NCBI GenBank assembly: GCA_023150775.1
Contig: JAKLKE010000018.1
Location: 5,139 to 41,657 of the forward strand
Source: Myxococcota bacterium
Lineage (GTDB): Bacteria; Myxococcota_A; UBA796; CAJQPC01
Direction of reading: 5' to 3'
Length of the DNA: 36,519 nucleotides
A program made the position numbers and the translations under genes. The notes under the pieces are model-generated. The model saw only the letters and a list, made by a program, of their open reading frames with translations, ran no database searches and was not told the DNA's origin. Positions 1 through 7,496 of this stretch are shown in pieces; within the stretch, counting starts at the first letter, position 1, and every line of letters begins with the position of its first letter.

Positions 1-1743
1 TGCGACACCGACGACGACAAGACGGTCCCCGAGAGCCTGCCGCCCGACGACAGCGGCGAGCCCCTCGTAGACGCTGACGGCGACGGCTCCCCCGCCGGAG
101 AAGACTGCGACGACAGCGACCCGGCGGTGAGCCCCAGCGCCCAAGAGCTCTGCGACGGCCTCGACAACGACTGTGACGGCGCGATTGATGATGACGCCAC
201 CGACGCGACGGCCTGGACAGCCGACACAGACGGCGACGGGTACGGGGCCGGGGCGCCCACCTTGGCCTGTGAGGCCCCCGAAGGAACGGTGAGCCAAGAC
301 GGCGACTGTGACGACGCCGACGCCCGCTACAACCCCGGCGCGGAGGAGACCGACTGCGCCGACCCCAACGACTACAACTGTGATGGGTCTACGGGCTTCG
401 CCGACACAGACGGCGACGGCTTCGCCGCCTGCCAAGAGTGTGATGACGCGGACAGCGCGGTGAACCCCGACGCCGCCGAGGTCTGCGACGGCATCGACAA
501 CAACTGTGATGGGTCAACAGACGGCGCGGACTCCGCCGACGCCCAGACCGTCTACGCCGACACAGACGGCGACGGGTACGGCGACGCCGACTTCCCGCTG
601 CAGAGCTGCGCGCTCCCCGAGGGTTACGCCGAGCGCGCCTTGGACTGCGACGACGGCGACGGCGCGGTGAACCCCGACGCCGCCGAGGTCTGTGATGGCC
701 TCGACAACAATTGTGACGGCGCCACAGACGAGGACAGCGCCGCCGACGCCAACACCTACTACGCCGACCGCGACGGCGACGGCCACGGGGACGCCGACTA
801 CGCCCTCGCCGCCTGTGAGGCCCCCACGGGCTACGTCAGCGGCGCGACCGACTGTGACGACGGCGACGCCGAGGTGAGCCCCGATGGCCTAGAGCTCTGT
901 GACGGCGCCGACAACGACTGTGATGGGTCTACCGACGAGCCCGACTCCGCCGACGCCGAGAGCTTCTACGATGACGTTGACGGCGACGGTTATGGCGACC
1001 CCGCCGCGCTCAGCCGGGCTTGCTCCGCGCCCAGCGGCGCTGTGGCCGACAAGACCGACTGTGATGATGGTCGGATGAGCGTCAACCCCGGCGCCGCCGA
1101 GGCCTGCGACGGCCTGGACAACGACTGTGACGGAGACGTCGATGACGGCGTGCTGGGCAGCGGCCTCGCCTGCGCGGCGTCGAGCTGCGCGGACATCCTC
1201 GCCGATCAGCCCAGCGCCCCCAGCGGCGACTACAGCGTCGAGCACGACGGCGTGGTGAACGTCGTCGAGTGTGACATGGACGAGGGCTGCGCGGTGGTGG
1301 TGATGGAGGACTTCGAGTCCGGCGCGTCGAGCGACTGGAGCCTCACGACGACCTACAGTTGTGGCGCCTTCTCGACCATCCTCGGGGGCTACGGCATCAT
1401 GGCCGGGGGCACGATCAGCGCCACCTGGGATGTCTCGGCCTACCCCCACACCGAGGCCCTCGTCTCTTTGGCGTACATCAAGCTCGACTCTTGGGACGGT
1501 GAGACGGCGAGCGCCGCCGTAGACGGCGTGAACTTCTGGAGCGAGGGCCTGTACTACTACGACGGCGCCGAGGTCTGCGGCTGGAACCGTGGGTATGAGG
1601 GCAGCTATGACGAGCGCCATGAGCTCAGCGCCACCGTGGCCCACAGCGCCGACACGATCACCGTGAGCGCCTCCTCGGCCCTCAACCAAGACGCCGGGGA
1701 CGAGTCCTTCGGCATCGACGACGTGCGGGTCTGTCTGCGCTGA
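1..1743 (+). CDS. MopE-type metal-binding repeat surface protein, 5' end outside window
   Basis: The frame is open from base 1, so the start lies upstream; the first in-window residues (CDTDDD...) already belong to the repeat region. About six to seven units of the type 'D.DGDG.....C......DCDD.D..VNP.A.EVCDG.DNDCDG' follow, the pattern of the putative metal-binding MopE repeat found in secreted proteins of Myxococcota-like bacteria. The last ~190 residues differ: a Cys-containing stretch (SCADIL...PSGDYSV...VVECDMDEG) resembles the opening of fibrinogen-related domains, followed by a beta-rich region with 'IKLDSWDGE' and 'GIDDVRVC'. It is probably an exported calcium- or metal-stabilised adhesin-like protein. 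No C-terminal membrane anchor or MYXO-CTERM-like tail is seen. It ends 10 bases from the convergent regulator gene, leaving no room for a separate terminator. Function beyond export and metal binding is unknown. Confidence 0.85.
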   Translation, partial: CDTDDDKTVPESLPPDDSGEPLVDADGDGSPAGEDCDDSDPAVSPSAQELCDGLDNDCDGAIDDDATDATAWTADTDGDGYGAGAPTLACEAPEGTVSQDGDCDDADARYNPGAEETDCADPNDYNCDGSTGFADTDGDGFAACQECDDADSAVNPDAAEVCDGIDNNCDGSTDGADSADAQTVYADTDGDGYGDADFPLQSCALPEGYAERALDCDDGDGAVNPDAAEVCDGLDNNCDGATDEDSAADANTYYADRDGDGHGDADYALAACEAPTGYVSGATDCDDGDAEVSPDGLELCDGADNDCDGSTDEPDSADAESFYDDVDGDGYGDPAALSRACSAPSGAVADKTDCDDGRMSVNPGAAEACDGLDNDCDGDVDDGVLGSGLACAASSCADILADQPSAPSGDYSVEHDGVVNVVECDMDEGCAVVVMEDFESGASSDWSLTTTYSCGAFSTILGGYGIMAGGTISATWDVSAYPHTEALVSLAYIKLDSWDGETASAAVDGVNFWSEGLYYYDGAEVCGWNRGYEGSYDERHELSATVAHSADTITVSASSALNQDAGDESFGIDDVRVCLR

Positions 1744-1753
1744 CCGTTTCGCG

Positions 1754-4423
1754 CTACAAGGCGTCCCGCACACCTTTGGGCAGGCGTTTGAGGCGCTCGT
1801 CGCCGTCCCAGCGCGCGGCGAGGGCCTCCCGCAGGCCGTCGCGCAGGGCGGCGTTCTCTTCCATGGCGTACAGTCGGCTGAGGTACTGGGAGAGGCGCGG
1901 GGCGTCGGCAAAAAACTCGCGCAGGCGCTTGAGGCTCTGCACGCTCGCCCAGGTCTGGGTGGCGGCGAGCACATGGTCCTTCAGCGAGCCGCCCTCAAAG
2001 CTCACGAGCAGGTGGTTTAAGGCGGCGCGCTCCCCCGCGTCACACACAAACACCCGGGTCATCGGGGGCTCGGTCGTGGCGGCGGGCTCGGGGGAGGGGA
2101 GGGCGGGCGCCGCGTCGTTTCGGGTGAGCGCCCCGGCGGCGGAGACGGCCTCGGCCCGGGCGAGGGCCTCGGCGCCGCGCTCGACGAGGGCGAGGGGCCC
2201 CAAGAGCACAAAGAGCTGCACGAGGAGCTCACCGTTTGGGTCCACGAGGCGAAGCTCAGCCCCGGCGCCCAGAGGCGCGGGCGCGTCGGGGGTGACGCGG
2301 CGGAGGGGGGCGTTCGGCAGGAGCGGCGCGGCGAAGAGCGCGGCGGCGACCTCGGGCAGGGCGCTCACGACCAGACCTTGGGCGTCTCGGGTGAGCAGCG
2401 CCTGGGCCCGGCTCAGGCGGCGCTGCCAGCCGATCTCGACGCAGGCGGGCTCGCTCTGGGGGCTGAGCCGCTGGGTCGTCTCCATCCAGAGGGAGGCTCG
2501 GCGGTCTCCGCGCTGGGCGGCGCTCTGCAGCTCCCCAAACGAGCGCGCCCGGCCAAACAACACAGACGCCGCGGAGAGATCCCGGCGCAGACCGCCCACG
2601 CGGCCATCGGGCTCTAAGGCCGGGGAGACCAAGAGCACGATGGGCGCCTTCGCCTCCTCGGCCACGCCGGGCAGGTGGCGGCGCACGGTCTCCAACCGCA
2701 CACAGTCAGACTCGACGGCGCGCAGAGCCGCCATCGCCGCGTGCAGCTCAGGCCAGCCGCCCCACCACGGGCGGCGCTCTAGATCCGCGAGGGCCTCGGC
2801 GGTGACGCCCCGACCGTGGAGCAGCCAGAGGATCGCCGCGCGGACGGCGCTCGGGCCACGCTCCCGCAGAGGCGGCACCCGCAGGCGGCTCGCGCCGTGG
2901 ATGAGGGTGTCGAGGGCGGGGTCGGTCTCGGCGGGGCCCGTGGTGAACAGCGGCGTGGGGCGCCGGGCGCTGGGCGAGAGGGGGCCGAGCTGGCTTGGGT
3001 CCACGGGGCTCCCCGGCGGGCAGACGGCGGCGGCGTAACGCATGAGGCTCTGCAGCTCACGCACGTTGCCTGGCCAGCGCCACGCCATGAGCGTTCGGGC
3101 GGCCTCCGGGGTGATCCACGGCTCGGCGACGGGGCCTCCGCGGGCGGCGACGTACAGCACGCGGCCCAGGCGCAGCACATCTTCACCGCGCTCACGCAGG
3201 GGCGGGAGGGTGAGCCGGGCCTCCTCAAGCCTCCCCAAGAGGTCGGCGCGAAACAGGCCCCGGGCCACCATCCACGGCAGGTCGGCGTTCGTCGCCGAGA
3301 GCACCCGCACGTTCACCTTCACCGGGCGGTCTTCACCCACCGGTGAGACCTCTCGCTCTTGCAGCGCCCGCAGGAGCTTGGCCTGCAGCGCGAGGGGCAG
3401 GTTGCCCAGCTCATCGAGGAACAGGGTGCCCCCCTCGGCGGCGCGGAAGGCCCCGGGGCGGCTGCGGTCGGCGCCGGTGAACGCGCCTTTGCGGTGGCCG
3501 AAGAGCTCGCTCTCGGCGAGGCCCTCGGGGATCGCGCCCAGATCGACGGCGACGAAGGGGCCCTCCCGGCCGCTCAGGGTGTGAATCGCGCGGGCGAGCA
3601 CCTCTTTGCCGACGCCGGGCTCGCCGACGAGCAGGAGGCTCAGGCGGGTGGGGGCGAGCTCCAGGGCCTCGGCGAGCAGGCTGGCCATGGCGGGGCTCTC
3701 GCCGAGCACGGCGTCGAAGGCGGGGTGATCGGGGCGAGGGCGACCGGGGCGCGGCGGCGGCGGGGGAGGGCGCGGGGCCCGGGCGCGCTGCAGCTCGACC
3801 AAGGCCGCGAGGGCGTCCGGGGCGAGGCGATCGAGATCTTTGAACAGGCACCACTGGCCGGGGCGCGGCGCGCCCTCGTTGCCCTCGATCCAAGCCAAGG
3901 GGCGATCGTCCAAGACGGCGTGCACCCAGGCGACGAGGCTCGCTCGGCCCACGCCCGGCTCACCGCTGAGGTGCACGGCGCAGGCGCCTCGGGCGTTGGC
4001 GAGCATGGCCCGGCGCAGGTCCACGAGGCTGGGGTCGGACGCGGTGAACGCCACCCGCTCGATGGCCTCGACCTGCGCCCTCCAGCTCAGGTCGGCCTCG
4101 TGCTCCGCCCCCGGTGCCCACAAGGTCACGCCGAGGCGCTGGGCCTCCTCGATCGTGGCCGGGGTCGGCGCCTCGGTGAGGTACAGCCAGCCCCCGACGT
4201 AGGGGTGAAGCAGGCCCGGGGCGTGGCCACCCTTGAGCCAGCCGCAGGGGAAATACCGGCCCTCGTCCTCCATCGCCACGACGTGCAGGGCCCGCAAGAG
4301 CCGCTCCGGGGGGAGCTCAAGGACCTGGGGCAGGCGCGGCGCCTGGCCCGTTCGGGCGTCGGAGAGGGCGTCCGCGAGCGCGGTTTGAAGGGGCTCAGGC
4401 GCGGACACGAGCAGGCTGGACAT
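1754..4423 (-). CDS. Sigma-54-dependent activator with duplicated/degenerate AAA+ parts
   Basis: An 889-residue protein starting at ATG 4423; the reading frame runs further upstream, but only through the CTGCACAGC repeat array, so that extension is rejected. The central sigma-54 activator AAA+ domain is complete: Walker A GEPGVGKE (~267-274), the sigma-54 contacting loop GAFTGA (~313-318), Walker B GTLFLDE (~332-338), sensor I region ATNADL, RADLLGRL...LPPLRERGED, and sensor II WPGNVREL (~450). Two oddities flank it. Residues ~153-162 hold a second P-loop-like GEPGVGRAS in which the Lys is Arg. Residues ~505-570 repeat the arginine-finger-to-lid segment (VPPLRERG...WWGGWPELHAAM). There is no receiver domain and no recognisable C-terminal Fis-type helix-turn-helix; the last ~380 residues are unassigned, ending in a helical ~80-residue segment. 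The gene is divergent from 4683-5198, whose promoter is sigma-54 type, so that gene is the obvious target. The ATPase assignment is secure; the signal sensed and the DNA-binding part are unknown. Confidence 0.9.
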   Translation of the reverse strand: MSSLLVSAPEPLQTALADALSDARTGQAPRLPQVLELPPERLLRALHVVAMEDEGRYFPCGWLKGGHAPGLLHPYVGGWLYLTEAPTPATIEEAQRLGVTLWAPGAEHEADLSWRAQVEAIERVAFTASDPSLVDLRRAMLANARGACAVHLSGEPGVGRASLVAWVHAVLDDRPLAWIEGNEGAPRPGQWCLFKDLDRLAPDALAALVELQRARAPRPPPPPPRPGRPRPDHPAFDAVLGESPAMASLLAEALELAPTRLSLLLVGEPGVGKEVLARAIHTLSGREGPFVAVDLGAIPEGLAESELFGHRKGAFTGADRSRPGAFRAAEGGTLFLDELGNLPLALQAKLLRALQEREVSPVGEDRPVKVNVRVLSATNADLPWMVARGLFRADLLGRLEEARLTLPPLRERGEDVLRLGRVLYVAARGGPVAEPWITPEAARTLMAWRWPGNVRELQSLMRYAAAVCPPGSPVDPSQLGPLSPSARRPTPLFTTGPAETDPALDTLIHGASRLRVPPLRERGPSAVRAAILWLLHGRGVTAEALADLERRPWWGGWPELHAAMAALRAVESDCVRLETVRRHLPGVAEEAKAPIVLLVSPALEPDGRVGGLRRDLSAASVLFGRARSFGELQSAAQRGDRRASLWMETTQRLSPQSEPACVEIGWQRRLSRAQALLTRDAQGLVVSALPEVAAALFAAPLLPNAPLRRVTPDAPAPLGAGAELRLVDPNGELLVQLFVLLGPLALVERGAEALARAEAVSAAGALTRNDAAPALPSPEPAATTEPPMTRVFVCDAGERAALNHLLVSFEGGSLKDHVLAATQTWASVQSLKRLREFFADAPRLSQYLSRLYAMEENAALRDGLREALAARWDGDERLKRLPKGVRDAL

Positions 4424-4445
4424 GCCCGAATCATACCTCACGGCC

Positions 4446-4520
4446 CTGCACAGCGGCGCACAGCCCTGCACAGCTCTGCACAGCGGGGGCCTGCACAGCC
4501 CTGCACAGCTCTGCACAAGT
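4446..4520. repeat. 10-bp-period CTGCACAGC repeat array (candidate activator sites)
   Basis: Seven 10-base units close to CTGCACAGCN occur as a block of four (4446-4485), a 5-base spacer (4486-4490), then a block of three (4491-4520). Two units deviate (GCGCACAGCC and CTGCACAAGT). The period is close to one DNA helical turn, so the copies lie on one face, and the 5-base spacer flips the second block by half a turn. The array sits 78-152 bases upstream of the -24 element at 4598, the usual distance for enhancer sites of sigma-54 activators, and just upstream of the activator's own start codon. A role as upstream activating sequence or autoregulatory site is inference. Confidence 0.8.
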
Positions 4521-4523
4521 GAC

Positions 4524-4575
4524 GGGTCCGACCCCTGCGCCGACCCTTCATCGGGCCGTTTGGGGTCGAGGACCC
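4524..4575. promoter_or_regulatory. Two GGGTC-n-GACCC palindromes
   Basis: GGGTC-C-GACCC lies at 4524-4534 and GGGTC-GAG-GACCC at 4563-4575, both between the 10-bp repeat array and the sigma-54 promoter. The shared half-site GGGTC/GACCC suggests a dimeric regulator site, but the different spacers (1 and 3 bases) weaken this. In GC-rich DNA such palindromes can also arise by chance. Confidence 0.4.
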
Positions 4576-4597
4576 ACTTGGGCCCGACTTAGAGTGC

Positions 4598-4613
4598 TGG
4601 CACGCCTGTTGCA
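4598..4613 (+). promoter_or_regulatory. Sigma-54 (-24/-12) promoter
   Basis: TGGCACGCCTGTTGCA matches the sigma-54 consensus TGGCAC-N5-TTGCA at every conserved position. It lies 70 bases upstream of the ATG at 4683, and a gene for a GAFTGA-containing activator is transcribed away from it. Transcription should begin near 4625. The match and the context support each other; no experiment is implied. Confidence 0.88.
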
Positions 4614-4682
4614 CTTCCCTGTGCCGCGAGCCTGGACGGCCCGCCGGGGCATCGCCCCGCGACACACATCGAGGACAACACC

Positions 4683-5198
4683 ATGGCCATCACCTTCCAG
4701 ACCGACGACCTCAGCTCCAACCGCTCCAGCGCCCTCCCCAACGGCACCCTGCAGCTCGTGGCCTTCTACGACGGCAGCGGCCTCGCCACCCTGTCCTTCG
4801 AGACCAAAGACACCAACGGCGCGTCGAGCTGGACGACCGTGAAAGACATCCCCAACTTCTCCAGCCAGATCGTCACCAAGCAGTACACGATCAAGGGTGA
4901 GGTGCCCACGGGCAACTTCGTCATCGAGGGCGTCGTCGCAAACGGCGTCGTGGACGGCGTGGCCTTCGGTCTCCTCTGGCGTGACCTGAGCGGCGGCTAC
5001 CACATCCTGCGCTCCAACGGCGTCTCCAAGGGCAGCATCGCCGACTTCGTGAGCGCCTGGCCCCTGGGCATGAACAACACCGTCTTCGCCCCCCGCGTGC
5101 CCCAGGTCACCGACGGCTACGCCCGCGAGACGGCCTTGGCCGTGATCAGCGGCGCCAAGCTGCTCCCCAGCGGCAAACACAGCCTCCAGGTCTTCTGA
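4683..5198 (+). CDS. Unknown 171-residue protein under a sigma-54 promoter
   Basis: The ATG at 4683 is preceded by GAGGA with about 8 bases spacing. The protein (MAITFQTDDLSS...) has no signal peptide, membrane segment or cysteine and looks like an all-beta soluble protein with alternating hydrophobic residues and many Gly, Ser and Asn. I do not recognise the family. Its context is its best clue: it has a near-consensus -24/-12 promoter and a divergent, dedicated-looking activator, so it is probably made abundantly under a specific condition. A lipoprotein gene follows after 80 bases and might share the transcript. A structural or stress-related surface or matrix role is possible but unsupported. 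Confidence 0.85.
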   Translation: MAITFQTDDLSSNRSSALPNGTLQLVAFYDGSGLATLSFETKDTNGASSWTTVKDIPNFSSQIVTKQYTIKGEVPTGNFVIEGVVANGVVDGVAFGLLWRDLSGGYHILRSNGVSKGSIADFVSAWPLGMNNTVFAPRVPQVTDGYARETALAVISGAKLLPSGKHSLQVF

Positions 5199-5278
5199 TC
5201 GAGCCTCTTGATCGAGACCTTTAGAACCAGCCCGCGCCCCATCGGCGCCCCTACTCCCAAGACGAGGAACACCCCGCC

Positions 5279-6811
5279 ATGACCACCCGCCTCTTCCTGC
5301 TCACCGTCGGCCTCTCCGGCCTCATCGCCTGCACGGGCGCCCCCGTGGAGCCCGAGCCCACCGAGGACAACTGTGAGCTCTGTGACGGCTTAGACAACGA
5401 CGCCGACGGCGCCATTGACGAGGGCCTGCCTGACGCCGACGAGGACGGCGTCTGCGACGGCCTCGACGACGAGGAGTGCGACGGCATCGACAACGACGGC
5501 GACGGTGAGATCGACGAAGGACAAGGGGACGTCGATGAGGACGGCCTCTGCGACGGCCTCGACAGCGAGGAGTGCGACGGCATCGACAACAACGGTGACG
5601 GGCTCATCGACGAGGGCCTGGGCGACAGCGACGGCGACGGCGTCTGCGACGAGATCGACAGCGAGGAGTGCGACTGCGTCGACAACGACGGCGACGGCAG
5701 CATCGACGAGGACTGCAAGTGGAACCTCACGATGATGATGACCGCCGACGACTACTACCAGGTCTACGTCGACGGCGTGCTGCTCGGCGACAACACCGGC
5801 TGGTCCACCACGGAGACCTGGTCACAGTCCCTCGTCACCACGGGCGTTCACCACATCGCCGTGAAGGCTGAAGACGTCGGCGGCGCCGTCGCGGGCTTCT
5901 TGGCCTCGGTGAGCCTCAACGGCGTCGTCATCTCCCAGACCGGCGACGGCTCTTGGCTGGGCAGCGCGACGGACCCGGGCACGGGCTGGGAGACCTCGAC
6001 GGCGGGCCTCACCGCTGAAGTCTCGGCCATGGGCTGCGACCCGGGCCGCTGGAACGGCCGCCCGGCGGACCTCATCGCCACCGGCGCGGAGTGGGTGTGG
6101 CAAGACAACTGCGGCGACGTCGCCAAGTACGGCGAGAACTGGTGGGTGCTGGAGTTTGAGGTCTGCGAGTCGCCCCCGGCGGAGGAGATCTGCGACGGCG
6201 AAGACAACGACGGCGACGGCCGCGTGGACGAGGACTTCAGCGACACCGACGGCGACGGCATCGCCGACTGCATGGACACCGAGGACTGTGGTGACTGCGT
6301 CGACAACGACGGCGACGGCACCATCGACGAGGACTGCAAGTACGAGCTCGGCGTGCTCGCCGCTGGCGATGACTCGGTGACGGCTTACCTCGACGGCACC
6401 AAGCTCGGCGAGACGAGCGGCTGGTCCGACGTGGGGAGCTGGGTGCAGAGCATCACCGGCGGCACCCACCACCTCGCCTTCGCGGCGAAGGACAACAGCG
6501 GCGTCGTGGCCGGCTTCATCTCCGCGGTGTACATCAACGGCGACGTGGCGTTTGTGACCGGCGAGGGCAGCTTCTTGGCCACGGCGACCACCCCGGCCAC
6601 GGGCTGGGAGACCTCTACGACGGGCATGGTCCCCGACACCGAGGCGACGAAGTGCCTCTCCCGCTGGACCTCCGGCGTCACCGCCATCACCGCCGCCGGG
6701 GCCACCTGGGTGTGGGAGGGCGACTGCGCCAACCCCAAGGCGAACCCCAACAACTGGTACGTCCTGGAGTTCCAGGCCTGCCCCGGCGCGGAGAGCGACA
6801 AGAAGGAGTAG
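5279..6811 (+). CDS. Lipoprotein with MopE-type repeats and two homologous beta-domains
   Basis: A 510-residue protein with a lipoprotein signal (hydrophobic segment then LIAC, Cys18). Residues ~33-145 contain four 'ECDGIDNDGDGEIDEG'-type acidic repeats, expected to bind Ca2+ or another metal. Then come two clearly homologous ~150-residue modules (~146-301 and ~353-503) separated by a second short repeat block. Each begins 'EDCK(W/Y).L', contains 'Y.DG..LG....W....W.QS', 'HH.A..A.D..G.VAGF', 'GTGWETST'-like signatures and ends 'W.VLEF..C'. The Cys pairs probably form disulfides within each module. The modules look like ligand-binding beta-sandwiches of PA14 or galactose-binding type, but this is a guess. 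The gene has a GAGGA ribosome site upstream and is followed by a strong hairpin. Confidence 0.9.
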   Translation: MTTRLFLLTVGLSGLIACTGAPVEPEPTEDNCELCDGLDNDADGAIDEGLPDADEDGVCDGLDDEECDGIDNDGDGEIDEGQGDVDEDGLCDGLDSEECDGIDNNGDGLIDEGLGDSDGDGVCDEIDSEECDCVDNDGDGSIDEDCKWNLTMMMTADDYYQVYVDGVLLGDNTGWSTTETWSQSLVTTGVHHIAVKAEDVGGAVAGFLASVSLNGVVISQTGDGSWLGSATDPGTGWETSTAGLTAEVSAMGCDPGRWNGRPADLIATGAEWVWQDNCGDVAKYGENWWVLEFEVCESPPAEEICDGEDNDGDGRVDEDFSDTDGDGIADCMDTEDCGDCVDNDGDGTIDEDCKYELGVLAAGDDSVTAYLDGTKLGETSGWSDVGSWVQSITGGTHHLAFAAKDNSGVVAGFISAVYINGDVAFVTGEGSFLATATTPATGWETSTTGMVPDTEATKCLSRWTSGVTAITAAGATWVWEGDCANPKANPNNWYVLEFQACPGAESDKKE

Positions 6812-6837
6812 TCCTTCGGCGGATCGTCTGAACCCCA

Positions 6838-6868
6838 CCCCTCGCCCCGGCTCGTCCGGGACGGGGGG
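6838..6868. terminator. Bidirectional terminator-like hairpin
   Basis: A 13-base left arm (6838-6850) pairs with 6856-6868 across the 5-base loop CTCGT; only one mismatch and one G-T wobble occur. It lies between convergent genes ending at 6811 and 6902. A short TTGGTGTTT follows on the plus strand, a weak T-tract, so termination is likely but may be partly Rho-assisted. Confidence 0.65.
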
Positions 6869-6901
6869 TTGGTGTTTGAACCCCTCCGAGGCGGCTCAGC
6901 G

Positions 6902-7408
6902 TTACTGCGCGGCGGGGAGCGGGAGGTCCGTGGTCCAGGCGCGCAGCACCCCGACCTTCTCCGCGGGGATGTCCAGCTCGATGAGGATCCGCTCCTTGGC
7001 CCGGGGCGGCACGGTGAGCTCACCGCTGACCGAGCTGCGCGGGCGCTGCACGAAGCCGTCGGTGTCCAGGGCGGAGAGCTCCAGGTTCATCACCCGCATC
7101 GGCTGCTCCCCCTTGTTCTCCACGGCGAGGGTGACCTTGCTGCCGCCCCCTTCGAGGGCCTCGACGCCGATCACCGTGAGGCCGCCGATGGCGTTGACCT
7201 CGTCCATCGTGCTCACCAGGAGCGCCCCGTCGATGGACGTGCCCGACTTGCGCCCCTCGGCGATGCCCTCGGCCACCCCCGTGGTGACCTCTTTGGTGGT
7301 CTCGACCGTGGTGCCGACGACCGTCGCCGTGCAGGCCTTAAAGAAGTCGCCCGAGCAGGCGAGCAGGGGGAGCGCGGAGAGAGCGAGGACGAGCTTGAGG
7401 GCGCGCAT
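6902..7408 (-). CDS. Small lipoprotein, possibly Ig/LEA14-like fold
   Basis: 168 residues with a lipoprotein signal ending LLAC (Cys18) and a further nearby Cys (KAC). The mature part opens with a Thr/Glu-rich amphipathic stretch (TVETTKEVTTGVAEGIAEG) and then a beta-rich domain with 'VTLAVENKGEQPMRVMNLELSAL', which resembles the pattern of LEA14/WHy-type or other immunoglobulin-like domains where a paired strand compares 'own' and 'other' contributions. The family is not certain. Start at ATG 7408 is preceded by AAGGAT, which is buried in an inverted repeat. It is convergent with the preceding lipoprotein gene. Confidence 0.8.
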   Translation of the reverse strand: MRALKLVLALSALPLLACSGDFFKACTATVVGTTVETTKEVTTGVAEGIAEGRKSGTSIDGALLVSTMDEVNAIGGLTVIGVEALEGGGSKVTLAVENKGEQPMRVMNLELSALDTDGFVQRPRSSVSGELTVPPRAKERILIELDIPAEKVGVLRAWTTDLPLPAAQ

Positions 7409-7409
7409 G

Positions 7410-7441
7410 GAAGATCCTTGGGTTGGAGCCCTCGGATCTTC
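7410..7441 (-). promoter_or_regulatory. Interrupted palindrome covering the ribosome site of 6902-7408
   Basis: GAAGATCC (7410-7417) and GGATCTTC (7434-7441) are perfect 8-base inverted arms, with an inner GGG/CCC pair. On the minus-strand transcript the arm next to the start contains the AAGGATC ribosome-binding sequence, 1 base from the ATG. It could be a dimeric repressor site or an RNA hairpin hiding the ribosome site; which one cannot be told from sequence. Confidence 0.5.
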
Positions 7442-7496
7442 AATGATCTCGGCGCGGTTGTCCAGGGGCGTCAGTCTCCCCCGCGCTGAAGGCCCC

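Noticed and set aside
1-1743. Myxosortase/MYXO-CTERM sorting tail
   Set aside because: The protein ends in VRVCLR without the Cys-Gly-rich, hydrophobic, Arg-rich tail.
4424-4516. N-terminal extension of the sigma-54 activator through the repeat array
   Set aside because: The extra residues come only from the repeats (Cys/Arg-rich and repetitive); ATG 4423 gives a natural-looking N-terminus.
3359-4522. Long plus-strand open frame opposite the sigma-54 activator
   Set aside because: High GC makes open frames on the opposite strand; the minus-strand frame has the AAA+ motifs.
5199-5240. TGATCGAG direct repeat as a regulatory site
   Set aside because: Two short copies 13 bases apart, partly at the coding end of the previous gene; consistent with chance.
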